The position numbers and the translations under genes were made by a program. From NCBI RefSeq assembly GCF_004000255.1, contig NZ_RCIQ01000006.1, forward strand, positions 124,001-188,000: DNA of 64,000 nt. The letters are read 5' to 3'. This document shows positions 27,304 through 36,943 of this stretch, one piece after another. Position 1 is the first letter of the stretch; each line of letters starts with the position of its first letter. The notes under the pieces were generated by a model, which had not been told where the DNA came from, made no database searches, and worked only from the letters and a program-made list of their open reading frames with translations. This DNA is from Nioella ostreopsis (GTDB taxonomy: Bacteria; Pseudomonadota; Alphaproteobacteria; Rhodobacterales; Rhodobacteraceae).

Positions 27304-28224
27304 TCAGCCCGGATCGCCGCCGCTGCCGGCGCTGGCCAGGTAAGGTTCCAGGCTGCGGGTGAAGGCGTCGATGAAATCCAGCACGATAGGCGTGCGGCTG
27401 CCGGTGGCCGGGCGCAGGATGGTCAGCCGGTGATGGATGGGCGGAGAGAAGGGGCGAATGACGAGCCCTCGCCCCTCGAACTGGGCCGCATCCAATGCGC
27501 TGACCACGGACGCGCCCATGCCTTCGGCCACGATGGTGCAGGCGGCGGTGAACTGGCGCACTTCGATCCAGGAATTGATCTCGACCCCGTAATTGGAAAA
27601 CGCCCGGCTGAGGCGGTGAAAGAAGCGGCTGTCGCGGCGGGTGTGGATCATCTTCTCATCGGCCAGATCGAGCGGGGTTATGTGGCTCTTTGCAGCTAGC
27701 CGGTGGCCCTTGGGCAGGATGCAGACCGATCGGATCAGCACGTCGCTGCTTTCCGTGGCGGGATGGCCGGGAAAGGCGTCGGTGATCCCGCAATCATATT
27801 GCTCGCCGATGATCCATTCGAGGATGCGTTCGGGCCGGTCGGGTTCCAGCGTCACCGTGACGCCGGGCCGGTCCGCCAGAAACCGCATCAGCACGCCGGG
27901 CAGGTGGCTGGTGGCGAACCCCGGCAGGCAGGCGATGCGGATGTGCCCGGCGGTGCGTTCGGTCAGGTCGCGGCGCAGGTCTTCGAGATGCTCCAGCCCG
28001 TCCAGAACCCGGCGCACCTCGGTCAGCAGGTAGCGCGACTCACTTGTCGGGTGCAGCAGGCCCTGTCGGCGCTCGAACAGTTCGAAGCCGATGGATTTGG
28101 AGAAATCCGATAGCAGTCGGCTGACGGCGGGCTGGGATACGCCAAGCGCCTGCGCGGCCTTCGTGACATTGCCGGTCTCTGCAACGGCGCGGAAGGCTTC
28201 TAGCTGTCTGAGCTGAAATTTCAA
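27304..28224 (-). CDS. LysR-family regulator divergent from ugp genes
   Basis: A LysR regulator of about 306 residues. The DNA-binding domain starts at KFQLRQLEAFRAVAETGNVTKAAQALGVSQPAVSRLLSDF, followed by a substrate-binding domain (RIACLPGFATSHLPG, ADEKMIHTRRDSRFFHRL). A start at TTG 28224 puts the family's usual N-terminus right at the helix-turn-helix. An ATG at 28284 would add 20 residues of atypical sequence. Its divergence from ugpB, 160 bases away, suggests control of the glycerol-3-phosphate uptake operon, unlike the PhoB control known in enterobacteria. Confidence 0.82.
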   Translation of the reverse strand: MKFQLRQLEAFRAVAETGNVTKAAQALGVSQPAVSRLLSDFSKSIGFELFERRQGLLHPTSESRYLLTEVRRVLDGLEHLEDLRRDLTERTAGHIRIACLPGFATSHLPGVLMRFLADRPGVTVTLEPDRPERILEWIIGEQYDCGITDAFPGHPATESSDVLIRSVCILPKGHRLAAKSHITPLDLADEKMIHTRRDSRFFHRLSRAFSNYGVEINSWIEVRQFTAACTIVAEGMGASVVSALDAAQFEGRGLVIRPFSPPIHHRLTILRPATGSRTPIVLDFIDAFTRSLEPYLASAGSGGDPG

Positions 28225-28384
28225 TGGGTTACCTGATTTTCTGCTACTGCGAAAGCAACTGTTTTCAAACGCAGAATATAACATGATGTTATGAAGATGG
28301 GAATAAAAAATTCACTTGAATTATTTCCCGCTCTCCCGAAAGCTGCCGCGCATATCAGCTGCATTTCTGTCAGGGAGAGAAGAA

Positions 28385-29689
28385 ATGACCTTCACCAAGA
28401 CGCTACTGGCGAGTTCCGCCCTTGTGGGCCTGATGGCCGGGGCCGCCGCCGCACAGACCGAGATTCACTGGTGGCACGCCATGGGCGGTGCCAACGGCGA
28501 GCGGGTCGACCGTATGGCTGCCGAGTTCAACGCCATGCAGTCCGACTACGTGATCGTGCCCACCTACAAGGGCAACTACACCGAGACCATGACTGCCGCC
28601 ATCGCCGCCTTCCGCGCCGGGGAGCAGCCGCATCTGGTGCAGGTCTTCGAGGTCGGCACCGCCACCATGATGGCCGCCGAGGGCGCGATCTACCCGGTCG
28701 AGGAAATGATGGCCGACGCGGGCGAGCCCTTCGACGGGTCCGACTACCTGCCTGCCGTCGTCTCCTACTACGAGACCCCGGAAGGCGAGCTGCTGTCGAT
28801 GCCCTTCAACAGCTCGTCCCCGGTGATGTGGTACAACGCAGACGCGCTGGCCGCCGCCGGTGTCGAGGTGCCCACCACCTGGGATGACGTGGAAGCCGTC
28901 GCGCAGGCCCTGGTCGACAACGGCATGGCCTGCGGTCTGGCCATCGGCTGGCAAAGCTGGGTGATGATCGAGAACTTCTCGGCCTGGCACGATATGCCCA
29001 TGGGCACGCAGGAAAACGGCTTTGCCGGGTTCGACACCGAGTTCACCTTCAACACCGAGGCCGTTGCAAACCGCCTTCAGCGTCTTGCCGACATGCAGGA
29101 GGGCAATCTCTTCGTCTATGGCGGTCGTCGCGGTGACTCGCTGCCGATGTTCACCAATGGCGAATGCGGGATGTGGATGAACTCCTCGGCCTATTACGGG
29201 TCGATGGTTGCACAGGCGGATTTCGAGTTCGGCCAGACCATGCTGCCGCTTGACACCGACCTTGCGGATGCGCCGCAGAACTCCATCATCGGTGGCGCGA
29301 CCCTGTGGGCGCTGCGCGGTCACGATGCCGAGGAATACGAAGGTCTGGCCCAGTTCCTGACCTATCTGTCCTCGCCCGAAGTGCAGGCCTGGTGGAGCCA
29401 GGAAACCGGCTATGTGCCGATCACCACGGCGGCCTACGAGCTGGGGCAGGAGCAGGGCTTCTACGCGGAAAACCCCGGCACCGACACCGCCATTCAGCAG
29501 CTCAGCCTGAACACGCCCACCCCGAATTCCCGTGGCATCCGCTTCGGCAACTTCGTGCAGGTGCGTGACGTGATCAACGAAGAGCTGGAGGCGCTTTGGG
29601 CCGGTGATCAGACCGCTCAGGAAGCGCTCGACAATGCGGTTGAACGGGGCAACGAACTGCTGCGCCGCTTCGAGCGGTCCGTGAACTGA
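28385..29689 (+). CDS. ugpB: sn-Glycerol-3-phosphate ABC transporter binding protein
   Basis: A 434-residue periplasmic binding protein with a clear Sec signal peptide ending AAAAQ near residue 22. The mature protein begins TEIHWWHAMGGANGERVDRMA, characteristic of UgpB, and contains SMPFNSSSPVMWYN and SIIGGATLWALRG. It delivers glycerol-3-phosphate or glycerophosphodiesters to UgpAE. GGGAGAGA precedes the ATG at 28385. It is followed by two strong hairpins before ugpA. Confidence 0.93.
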   Translation: MTFTKTLLASSALVGLMAGAAAAQTEIHWWHAMGGANGERVDRMAAEFNAMQSDYVIVPTYKGNYTETMTAAIAAFRAGEQPHLVQVFEVGTATMMAAEGAIYPVEEMMADAGEPFDGSDYLPAVVSYYETPEGELLSMPFNSSSPVMWYNADALAAAGVEVPTTWDDVEAVAQALVDNGMACGLAIGWQSWVMIENFSAWHDMPMGTQENGFAGFDTEFTFNTEAVANRLQRLADMQEGNLFVYGGRRGDSLPMFTNGECGMWMNSSAYYGSMVAQADFEFGQTMLPLDTDLADAPQNSIIGGATLWALRGHDAEEYEGLAQFLTYLSSPEVQAWWSQETGYVPITTAAYELGQEQGFYAENPGTDTAIQQLSLNTPTPNSRGIRFGNFVQVRDVINEELEALWAGDQTAQEALDNAVERGNELLRRFERSVN

Positions 29690-29740
29690 TCGCGTCCCCC
29701 TAGCGCGATCCTGCCCGGCGGCTCGTCTCGGCCGCCGGGC
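29688..29740 (+). terminator. Tandem hairpins between ugpB and ugpA
   Basis: GATCGCG (29688-29694) pairs with CGCGATC (29704-29710). GCCCGGCGGC (29713-29722) pairs with GCCGCCGGGC (29731-29740) and is followed by CTTTCCC. The second, a 10-bp GC stem, probably causes partial termination or protects the ugpB message. Confidence 0.65.
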
Positions 29741-29769
29741 CTTTCCCTTCCGCACCCGGTTCCTTCCCG

Positions 29770-30651
29770 ATGCTCAAGCGCGTTCACTTCCCGGCCTCCC
29801 TGCTGCCCTATCTTCTGGTGGCACCGCAGGTCATCATCACGCTGATCTTCTTCATCTGGCCCGCAAGTCAGGCGGTCTACCAGTCCTTTCTGATCGAAGA
29901 CGCCTTCGGGTTTTCGACGGAATTCGTCTGGTTCGAGAACTTCGAATACCTGCTGCAGGACGACCATTACCGCGACAGCTTTGGCCGGACGATCTTCTTC
30001 TCCGCCGCCGTCGCGTTCCTCTCGATGAGTTTCGCGCTGATCCTCGCAGGCTTTGCCGACCGGGTGATCCGCGGCTCGACCACCTATCGCACGCTTCTGA
30101 TCTGGCCCTATGCGGTGGCGCCGGTTCTGGCCGGGGCGCTCTTCCTGTTCATGTTCAATCCGACCATCGGGATCTTCCCCTATCTACTTGAAATGGTTGG
30201 ATATGACTGGAACCACTACCTGAATGGAAGTCAGGCGATGTTCCTTGTGATCATCGCCGCCGCGTGGAAGCAGGTGGCCTATAACTTCCTGTTCTACCTT
30301 GCCGCCATGCAGTCCATCCCTCGCTCGATCATCGAGGCCGCCGCCATCGACGGGGCAGGCCCGATTCGGCGCTTCGCGACGATCATCTTCCCGCTGATCT
30401 CGCCCACCACCTTCTTCCTGCTGGTGATCAACGCGGTCTACGCCTTCTTCGAGACCTTCGGGATCATTCATGCCGTCACCCAAGGCGGCCCCGCCAATTC
30501 CACCACAACGCTGGTCTACAAGGTCTATAACGATGGCTTCATCGGCCTCGACCTTGGCGGATCGGCGGCGCAGTCGGTCATCTTGATGTTCCTGGTCATC
30601 GTCATGACGGTGATCCAGTTCCGCTTCATCGAAAAGAGGGTTCAGTACTGA
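29770..30651 (+). CDS. ugpA: Glycerol-3-phosphate ABC transporter permease UgpA
   Basis: A 293-residue inner-membrane permease with six hydrophobic segments, the first at [22 protein letters not shown]. The cytoplasmic EAA loop is visible as [27 protein letters not shown]. It pairs with UgpE to form the channel of the ABC importer. The stop shares one base with the ugpE start (TGATGG). Confidence 0.93.
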   Translation: MLKRVHFPASLLPYLLVAPQVIITLIFFIWPASQAVYQSFLIEDAFGFSTEFVWFENFEYLLQDDHYRDSFGRTIFFSAAVAFLSMSFALILAGFADRVIRGSTTYRTLLIWPYAVAPVLAGALFLFMFNPTIGIFPYLLEMVGYDWNHYLNGSQAMFLVIIAAAWKQVAYNFLFYLAAMQSIPRSIIEAAAIDGAGPIRRFATIIFPLISPTTFFLLVINAVYAFFETFGIIHAVTQGGPANSTTTLVYKVYNDGFIGLDLGGSAAQSVILMFLVIVMTVIQFRFIEKRVQY

Positions 30652-31502
30652 TGGTTGAGAATCGTCCCCTCCTGTCGATCCTGGCCCATATCGTGCTGCT
30701 GCTCGGTGTTGCCATCGTGGCGCTGCCGGTCTGGATCACCATTGTCGGGGCCAGCCACGAGGCCGAGCGGATGCTGCAAACGCCCATCCCGATGCTGCCC
30801 GGCGACCAGTTCTTCGTGAACCTGCGCCAGACGCTGTGGGGATCGGGGCTGGAAGGCACCAATACCGCGCCCGTGTGGATGATGCTGATGAACTCGATGA
30901 TCATGGCGCTGATGATCGCGATCGGCAAAATCGCCATTTCGCTCTTATCGGCCTTTGCCATCGTCTATTTCAAGTTCCCCTTCCGCATGGGGTTCTTCTG
31001 GATGATCTTCATCACCCTGATGCTGCCGGTGGAGGTCCGCATCCTGCCCACCTTCGAGGTGATCGCGGACCTTGGCATGCTGAACAGCTATTGGGGCCTG
31101 ACGGTGCCGCTGATTGCCTCGGCCACCGCGACCTTCATGTTCCGGCAGGTCTTCCTGACCATTCCCGACGAGATGCTGGAAAGCGCGCGGATCGACGGGG
31201 CGGGGCCGATGCGGTTCTTCTGGGACATCGTCATTCCGCTGTCGCGCACCAATATCGCGGCGCTCTTCGTGATCCTCTTCATCTATGGCTGGAACCAGTA
31301 TCTCTGGCCGCTTCTGATCACCACCGATACCGACATGATGACCATCGTGGTCTCGATCAAGCAGATGCTGGAGGCGGCAGAACAGTCGCCCCAGTGGAAC
31401 ATCATCATGATGACGGCCCTTCTGGCCATGATCCCGCCGATCTTCGTGGTGATCGCAATGCAGAAGCTCTTCGTGCAAGGGCTGACCGAGACCGACAAAT
31501 AG
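30651..31502 (+). CDS. ugpE: Glycerol-3-phosphate ABC transporter permease UgpE
   Basis: A 283-residue permease with six membrane segments and the EAA motif [27 protein letters not shown]. The N-terminal helix [22 protein letters not shown] and the late [12 protein letters not shown] segment match UgpE. Together with UgpA and two copies of UgpC it completes the transporter. ugpC follows after 10 bases. Confidence 0.93.
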   Translation: MVENRPLLSILAHIVLLLGVAIVALPVWITIVGASHEAERMLQTPIPMLPGDQFFVNLRQTLWGSGLEGTNTAPVWMMLMNSMIMALMIAIGKIAISLLSAFAIVYFKFPFRMGFFWMIFITLMLPVEVRILPTFEVIADLGMLNSYWGLTVPLIASATATFMFRQVFLTIPDEMLESARIDGAGPMRFFWDIVIPLSRTNIAALFVILFIYGWNQYLWPLLITTDTDMMTIVVSIKQMLEAAEQSPQWNIIMMTALLAMIPPIFVVIAMQKLFVQGLTETDK

Positions 31503-31512
31503 GACGCGCCAA

Positions 31513-32565
31513 ATGGCTGGAATTACGCTCGACTCCCTTACGAAATCCTATGGGCCGACCGAGGTCTTGCATCACATCAGCGCGGACATCGAGGATGGCG
31601 AGTTTGTCGTCATCGTGGGCCCCTCGGGCTGTGGCAAGTCCACGCTTCTGCGCATGGTCGCGGGGCTGGAAAGCATCACCTCGGGCGAGGTCTCCATCGG
31701 TGGCAAGGTGGTGAACACGCTGGAACCTGCGGACCGCGACATCGCCATGGTGTTCCAGAACTATGCGCTTTATCCGCATATGACGGTGCGACAGAACATG
31801 GCCTATGGGCTGAAGATCCGAAAGATGCCCAAGGCCGAGATCGACCGCCGCGTGCAGGAAGCCGCCGAGATCCTGGAAATCGCGCAGTATCTCGACCGAA
31901 AACCCCGGCAATTGTCGGGCGGTCAGCGTCAGCGGGTGGCCATGGGCCGCGCCATCGTGCGCGATCCGCAGGTGTTCCTGTTCGATGAGCCTTTGTCCAA
32001 CCTCGACGCCAAGCTGCGGGTGCAGATGCGGCTGGAAATCCGCAAGCTGCAAAAACGGCTTGGGGTGACGTCGATCTTCGTGACCCATGATCAGGTCGAG
32101 GCGATGACACTTGGCGACCGGCTGATGGTGTTGAATGGCGGTTATGTGGAACAGTTCGGCACCCCGATCGAGCTTTATGAACGCCCCGCATCCGTCTTCG
32201 TGGCAGGCTTCATCGGCAGCCCCGCGATGAATTTCTTCCGCGCGACCGCCGATGGCCTCTCTGTCACGCTTCCCAATGGCGCGGTTGTGCCCACGGCTCA
32301 ATCCGCGCGCGGCGGCGTGATCTGTGGACTGCGGCCCGAGCATCTTGTGCGCGATCCGTCCGGCCCCATCGAGATGGAGGTCGAACTTCTGGAACATCTG
32401 GGCGGAGTCACCCTGCTGCATGGGCCGCTTCAAGGCACGGATCAGCAGATGGTGATCAGCCTTGAGGGCATTTCAGAGGTTCAGATCGGCGACAGGCTGC
32501 GGTTCTCGCTGCCGCCTGAGCTGGTGCATCTCTTTGACGCGCAGACCGACCGGCGGATCGGCTGA
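31513..32565 (+). CDS. ugpC: Glycerol-3-phosphate ABC transporter ATPase UgpC
   Basis: A 350-residue importer ATPase with Walker [10 protein letters not shown] near residue 37, the Q-loop [13 protein letters not shown], the signature [15 protein letters not shown] and Walker [18 protein letters not shown]-terminal TOBE domain ([16 protein letters not shown]) is present as in UgpC/MalK proteins, where it can mediate regulation. It lies in the operon directly before ugpQ. Confidence 0.93.
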   Translation: MAGITLDSLTKSYGPTEVLHHISADIEDGEFVVIVGPSGCGKSTLLRMVAGLESITSGEVSIGGKVVNTLEPADRDIAMVFQNYALYPHMTVRQNMAYGLKIRKMPKAEIDRRVQEAAEILEIAQYLDRKPRQLSGGQRQRVAMGRAIVRDPQVFLFDEPLSNLDAKLRVQMRLEIRKLQKRLGVTSIFVTHDQVEAMTLGDRLMVLNGGYVEQFGTPIELYERPASVFVAGFIGSPAMNFFRATADGLSVTLPNGAVVPTAQSARGGVICGLRPEHLVRDPSGPIEMEVELLEHLGGVTLLHGPLQGTDQQMVISLEGISEVQIGDRLRFSLPPELVHLFDAQTDRRIG

Positions 32566-32566
32566 A

Positions 32567-33541
32567 ATGGTGGACCGGCTTTCCCCCCTGCGCCGGGCCC
32601 CCGGCATCGTGCGGCTCCACGGGCACCGGGCCGCGCGCGGGGTGCTGCCGGAAAACACGCTGCTGGCCTTTCGCAACACCTTCGATATCGGGGTGCAGGT
32701 GGTGGAGCTGGATATCCTCTCCACCCGCGATGGCATTCCGGTCATCACCCACAATCCCCGGCTCATGTCCGCCTCGACCCGCGATGCGGAGGGCAACTGG
32801 CTGTCGGGGGAGGGTCCGCGCATCCACGATCTGACCTATGAGGAACTCAGCCGCTACGACGTGGGCGGGCTGCGGGCGGGCACCGCCTATGCCGCGCGCT
32901 ATCCCGATCAGGCCTTCCTGAACGGCCTAAGGATCCCCCGTTTCGAAGATCTCGCGCGGATACTGGCAGAACCCGCCTATCGGGAGATCTGGCTGAATAT
33001 CGAGATCAAGAGCCACCCCGACAGGCCGGACGATACGCCGCCTCTGCCGGATTACGTAGCCGCGGTCCTGTCGGTGCTGCGCGGACACGGGCTGGAGGAA
33101 CGGTCGATCGTACAAAGCTTTGACTGGCGGGTGCTGGAAGAGGTGGCGCGCAAGGCGCCCGATCTGCCGCGCTCCTATCTCAGCTACCTGCCGCGTCTGA
33201 CGCCGACGATGGAGGTGAACGTGTTCGAGGGATCGCCCTGGATCGGGAACGCCCCCTGGGCAAGTGTGGGCGGGTCCTTGCCGCGCATGATTTCACACAT
33301 CGGGGGGCTGATCTGGTGCCCCTATCACGAAGACCTTGACCCGAAAGAGGTGGCGCTGGCCCATGATCTGGGACTGATCGTCAACACCTGGACGGTCAAC
33401 AGCCCCGAGGACATGCATCGCGCCATTGACGCGGGCATTGATGGGATCATCACCGATTACCCGGCCCGCGCGCAACGCCTCTTGCTCGACCGGGGGCTGA
33501 GCTGGCGCGAAGATGTCCAGCCAATCCGGGCGACGGGCTGA
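32567..33541 (+). CDS. ugpQ: Glycerophosphodiester phosphodiesterase UgpQ
   Basis: A 324-residue GDPD-family TIM barrel that hydrolyses glycerophosphodiesters to glycerol-3-phosphate and an alcohol. Catalytic motifs are RLHGHRAARGVLPENTLLAF near residue 17 and VELDILSTRDGIPVITHNPRL, with WLNIEIKSHP further on and the C-terminal VNTWTVNSPEDM. No signal peptide is seen, so it is cytoplasmic and acts on imported diesters. It starts one base after the ugpC stop region and ends the operon. Confidence 0.9.
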   Translation: MVDRLSPLRRAPGIVRLHGHRAARGVLPENTLLAFRNTFDIGVQVVELDILSTRDGIPVITHNPRLMSASTRDAEGNWLSGEGPRIHDLTYEELSRYDVGGLRAGTAYAARYPDQAFLNGLRIPRFEDLARILAEPAYREIWLNIEIKSHPDRPDDTPPLPDYVAAVLSVLRGHGLEERSIVQSFDWRVLEEVARKAPDLPRSYLSYLPRLTPTMEVNVFEGSPWIGNAPWASVGGSLPRMISHIGGLIWCPYHEDLDPKEVALAHDLGLIVNTWTVNSPEDMHRAIDAGIDGIITDYPARAQRLLLDRGLSWREDVQPIRATG

Positions 33542-33605
33542 GCGTCCTTTTCCTCGATCGGATCGCGCGGGTCGCGCCCGAAGGCGGTGAACCCTCCCGG
33601 CCGGG

Positions 33606-34388
33606 TCAGGCCGCCAGCTCGATCCAGACCGGCACGTGGTCCGACGGCTTTTCCCGCGCCCGGATCTCCTTGTCGATCTGGCAGGCTTCCAGCAGGTCCG
33701 CGGCCTGTGCGCTCAGCAACAGGTGGTCGATGCGGATGCCGTCATTCCTTTGCCAAGCGCCTGCCTGGTAATCCCAGAAAGAATAGTGATCCGGCCCCGC
33801 GACCCGTGCGCGAAACGCCTCTGTAAAGCCAAGGTTCAGAATGCGGCGATAGGCGGCGCGGCTTTCGGGCCGGGCCAGCGCATCGTCCTTCCAGGCCTCG
33901 GGCCGGGCGGCGTCCTCGTCCTGCGGGATGATGTTGTAATCGCCCGCCATCACCACCGGCATTTCCTCGGCCAGCAGGTCCCGCGCCCGTGCCTCCATCC
34001 GGGCCATCCACGCGAGCTTGTAGTCGTATTTGGGGCCGGGGCAGGGGTTGCCATTGGGCAGGTACAGCCCACAGAGCCGCACCGCATGGGCCTCGCCCAC
34101 CACCGTGGCCTCGATCCAGCGCGCCTGTTCGTCTGCGTCATCGCCGGGCAGGCCGCGTGTGACGTCCTCCAGCGGCAGCTTCGACAGGATCGCCACGCCA
34201 TTGAAGCTCTTCTGGCCGTGGGTTTCCACGTTGTAGCCGCGTTCCTCGAACATCTCGCGGGGGAAGTTTTCATCCACCGATTTGATTTCCTGCAACAGCG
34301 CCACGTCGGGCTGTGATTCGTCCAGCCAGTCGCACAGCGCCGGATAGCGCGCCTTGATTCCGTTGATGTTGAAGGTGGCGATCTTCAT
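33606..34388 (-). CDS. xthA: Exodeoxyribonuclease III
   Basis: A 260-residue exonuclease/endonuclease/phosphatase-fold DNA repair enzyme acting at abasic sites and 3' ends. The order of motifs is KIATFNINGIKAR at the start, LLQEIKS with the metal-binding glutamate, NGVAILSK, GLYLPNGNP, MAGDYNIIPQDED, and the C-terminal RNDGIRIDHLLLS and KPSDHVPVWIEL with the catalytic histidine. The start is set at MKIATFN (34388); upstream in-frame sequence is atypical. Confidence 0.93.
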   Translation of the reverse strand: MKIATFNINGIKARYPALCDWLDESQPDVALLQEIKSVDENFPREMFEERGYNVETHGQKSFNGVAILSKLPLEDVTRGLPGDDADEQARWIEATVVGEAHAVRLCGLYLPNGNPCPGPKYDYKLAWMARMEARARDLLAEEMPVVMAGDYNIIPQDEDAARPEAWKDDALARPESRAAYRRILNLGFTEAFRARVAGPDHYSFWDYQAGAWQRNDGIRIDHLLLSAQAADLLEACQIDKEIRAREKPSDHVPVWIELAA

Positions 34389-34475
34389 GGCGCGGGTCCA
34401 GTTCGTGTTCAATGTACAGATATTGCACTCATTTTTGCCGGTCTGGCCGGTAAAGCCAAGGGGGGTTGCCATTAA

Positions 34476-34492
34476 AGTGTCAATGTGACACT
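34476..34492. promoter_or_regulatory. Perfect dyad in the xthA/small-protein intergenic region
   Basis: AGTGTCAATGTGACACT has 7-bp arms around a 3-base centre, flanked by ATTAA and ATTAAT so that the symmetry nearly continues outward. It lies between divergent genes, 41 bases before the small exported protein at 34533 and about 90 bases before xthA. The regulator is unknown. Confidence 0.5.
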
Positions 34493-34532
34493 ATTAATTC
34501 AAGCGATGTGACCCATAGAGTGGACCAGACCC

Positions 34533-34661
34533 ATGCGTAATTTCCTGACTGTCCTATTCGTGATCTTCCTGATCCTGCCGATGCGGGTTATGGCCGATGA
34601 TGACGCGACGGCAGAAATTGCTCCGCTGGTCACCGGCGTGGAGATCTCGGCACAACAATAA
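34533..34661 (+). CDS. Small exported protein, 42 residues
   Basis: A short frame starting ATG 34533 encodes a hydrophobic signal-like N-terminus (LTVLFVIFLILPMRVMA) followed by an acidic tail of about 20 residues (DDDATAEIAPLVTG). No family is recognised. The 13 bases GACCAGACCCATG spanning its start recur exactly at the start of the next gene (34680), suggesting a shared translation-initiation context or a small duplication. It could be a real small secreted peptide or a decayed gene start. Confidence 0.45.
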   Translation: MRNFLTVLFVIFLILPMRVMADDDATAEIAPLVTGVEISAQQ

Positions 34662-34679
34662 ATTCGAGCGACCAGACCC

Positions 34680-35936
34680 ATGATCAGACAGACCGTCCTT
34701 ATCATCGCCATCCTGCTTGCGCTGCCCTTCGCCGCGCGGGCACAGGAGGATTCGCTTGTTGAAGGCTACCGCGCCGACCTGACCGAGCTGCGCGAAGAGG
34801 CTGCGTCAACCCCGGCGCTCGGCATCGTGCGGGGGCAGCTCAGCCGCGCCTTCATCGAGAGCGACATCGTCTTTTCCCGCCGTTATCTCGACAATTGGAG
34901 CCAGCTTTTGCAGGATCGGTGGGCGCAGCATGACACGTTCTTTTCCACTCAGCTTCAGACCCTGAATTCCTGGGACGTGGCCCTGACCGAAGGCCGCGTG
35001 ACCCGTGCAGAGGCCGAGGCCGCGCTGGCCCCCGCCATGGAACAGGTCGCGCTGATTGCCGGACATATCCCCGACTGGCTGGAAGACGATATCGCGCGCA
35101 TGGCCGAACGGGGCTTGTGGACCGATCTGGCGCAGGAAATCGGCTGCTGCGATGCGCTCTATTATCATGCGCTGTCCGAGGCCGATGCGGTTTGGGGTGT
35201 GGCGCTCAGCCCCGATCCGTCGGCGATTGCCGCCTTGCAGATCATCCCCGCCGTGCCCACGCCCGACAGCCCCGATGCGACGACCGCCGACATGGCCTTT
35301 GCCTGGCTTGCCTCGCGGGCCGAGGGCCTTGTGGCCGATGGGGCGGCCAGCCCCGCCCGCCGCCGGGCTCTGCTGATCGAGGCGCGCCTGCTGGAAGAGC
35401 TGTTCGGCCTGCCCGGTGATGTGCAACTGGAACGCAGCCTGACCACGCTGGCCACCCGCGAGGGCTTTGCCGCGCAGCCGGTTGCCCCGCTGATCCGCAT
35501 GGCCGCCCTGACCGAACCGGGGTCGCTGCGCGACCTGCTGCTTGGCCATGCCGCCGCCCGGCTGGACAGCCGCGCCGACCATCTGCGCGCCGGGGCCGAG
35601 GCCGAAGGGCGGGTGCTCGACCGCATGGTCACCGCCGATGCCACCCCGGCCCGCCAGATGGCAGCGTCCAGCAGCGGAAATACCGCAGCGTCCCCGATGA
35701 TCCCGCCCTCGGCCATGCCCACGCCCGCACCCCTGCCGGAGGCTGTGCAGAACACGGACGCGGAGGCCGCGGACCTGGTGGACGAAGCGCTGGCGGCGCT
35801 GTTGCAGGCCGGGTCCGGGGCAGGGGATATCGGGCTGTTCGTCAGCATCGCCGACATGGCCGAACGCGCCGATGCGCTGATCGGGTCGGGCACATCGCTC
35901 GGCCTCGTGGAAACCTTGTTGCCCGAAGCGAACTAG
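34680..35936 (+). CDS. Exported protein of unknown function, paralog of the 36944 gene
   Basis: A 418-residue protein with a signal peptide cut after ARAQ (about residue 21). The mature part is alanine-rich and mostly helical, with a low-complexity proline/serine segment near residues 325-355 (SPMIPPSAMPTPAPLP). Residues near 97-140 (SWDVALTEGRVTRAEAEAAL ... HIPDWLEDD) align with a segment of the exported protein at 36944-38383. Both therefore belong to one uncharacterised family. No enzymatic motif is seen. Confidence 0.7.
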   Translation: MIRQTVLIIAILLALPFAARAQEDSLVEGYRADLTELREEAASTPALGIVRGQLSRAFIESDIVFSRRYLDNWSQLLQDRWAQHDTFFSTQLQTLNSWDVALTEGRVTRAEAEAALAPAMEQVALIAGHIPDWLEDDIARMAERGLWTDLAQEIGCCDALYYHALSEADAVWGVALSPDPSAIAALQIIPAVPTPDSPDATTADMAFAWLASRAEGLVADGAASPARRRALLIEARLLEELFGLPGDVQLERSLTTLATREGFAAQPVAPLIRMAALTEPGSLRDLLLGHAAARLDSRADHLRAGAEAEGRVLDRMVTADATPARQMAASSSGNTAASPMIPPSAMPTPAPLPEAVQNTDAEAADLVDEALAALLQAGSGAGDIGLFVSIADMAERADALIGSGTSLGLVETLLPEAN

Positions 35937-35941
35937 GCCAC

Positions 35942-36346
35942 CTACGGCGTGACTCCGGCTTCCGGGACGCTGCCCGACAACCATGCCCGCGCGGCGGCCT
36001 CCGCATCGGGGGCGAAGGACCGGATTTCGAGGTTCGGGACCAGCAGGCTTTCCACGGCGGCCAGGTTCTGCACCCATCCCTGATCGGTCAGCACCGCGAT
36101 CCTGTCCACCTTGCGGATCATTGCCATCAGCTGTGCCCAGTGGCGCAGTTCGACGCCGATGGCGCCAAGGGTCGGCCATTCCACCCCCTTGGCGTGCATC
36201 AGCGCCCCGCCATGGCGCATGTCCTTGACCACCGGCACCAGCATGTTGAGCGCGATTTCCATGGCCACGGAATCCATCTGCCCCGTGATCTCCATGACCA
36301 GCAGGTTGGGGGCGTCGAGCCTGGCGGTGAAGGTGGGTTGGGTCAT
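35942..36346 (-). CDS. SpoIIAA-like STAS-domain protein
   Basis: A 134-residue cytoplasmic protein of the SpoIIAA-like family. The features are a beta-strand LLVMEITGQMDSVAMEIALN near the N-terminus, a helix/strand alternation with WPTLGAIGVELRHWAQL, and DRIAVLTDQGWVQN. These proteins have a STAS-type fold without the phosphorylated serine of true anti-sigma antagonists, and their role is not known. A 9-bp hairpin abuts the start codon. Confidence 0.75.
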   Translation of the reverse strand: MTQPTFTARLDAPNLLVMEITGQMDSVAMEIALNMLVPVVKDMRHGGALMHAKGVEWPTLGAIGVELRHWAQLMAMIRKVDRIAVLTDQGWVQNLAAVESLLVPNLEIRSFAPDAEAAARAWLSGSVPEAGVTP

Positions 36347-36372
36347 GGGACAGCTCCTTTGTCAGCTGTCCC
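36347..36372 (-). promoter_or_regulatory. Hairpin at the ribosome-binding site of the STAS gene
   Basis: On the minus strand the message would read GGGACAGCT (36372-36364), an 8-base loop, then AGCTGTCCC (36355-36347) directly followed by the ATG. The Shine-Dalgarno-like AAGGAG lies at the loop/stem boundary, so folding would limit ribosome access. Confidence 0.5.
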
Positions 36373-36435
36373 CAGACTGCGCCATACCAACGGATCGGGC
36401 CTTGATCGGGGTCAATCCCCGGGCCGCGAATGCGA

Positions 36436-36765
36436 TCACATGGAAAAAGAGGTGCCGCAGCCGCAGGAGGATGTGGCGTTCGGGTTCTCGATGGTGAACC
36501 GCGCGCCGATCAGTTCTTCGGTGAAATCAATCACCGCATCCGACAGGAAGGGCAGGGACACGCTGTCCACCACCACCTTCTGGCCGCTGCCCTCCAGCAC
36601 CAAGTCATCCTCGGACGGCGCGTCGAGCGTGATCTCGTACTGAAAGCCGGAACAGCCGCCGCCCTCGACGGCGACGCGCAGGGCCTTTTCCTCGCCCGAG
36701 GCCGCGTTGATCTCGGCGATCCGGGCAAAGGCGCGGTCGGTGACTTTCGGAGGCAGGGTCAGCAT
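36436..36765 (-). CDS. erpA: Iron-sulfur cluster insertion protein ErpA
   Basis: A 109-residue A-type carrier. The three conserved cysteines are present: one in EGGGCSGFQYEI (near residue 39) and the C-terminal CGCG pair in SSCGCGTSF. The sequence opens with PPKVTDRAFARIAEI and is closest to ErpA/IscA, which pass [2Fe-2S] or [4Fe-4S] clusters to target enzymes. The start is at MLTLPPKV (36765). In Rhodobacteraceae it commonly sits near dgt and argS, as here. Confidence 0.88.
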   Translation of the reverse strand: MLTLPPKVTDRAFARIAEINAASGEEKALRVAVEGGGCSGFQYEITLDAPSEDDLVLEGSGQKVVVDSVSLPFLSDAVIDFTEELIGARFTIENPNATSSCGCGTSFSM

Positions 36766-36943
36766 GGGTGGGCTCCCGGGGGGTCGGATTGAATCTGGTC
36801 GCGTGATACAAAAATAGGACGTGTAACATCCAGTCACAAGAGAGTGACGTTCCTAACCTGAACCCAGGTGACCGACGGGGCGACATATGGGCAGCCAGGC
36901 TGGGAATGATCCGGTGTTCTGGTCACGCCAGGAAGGGTCCGAC

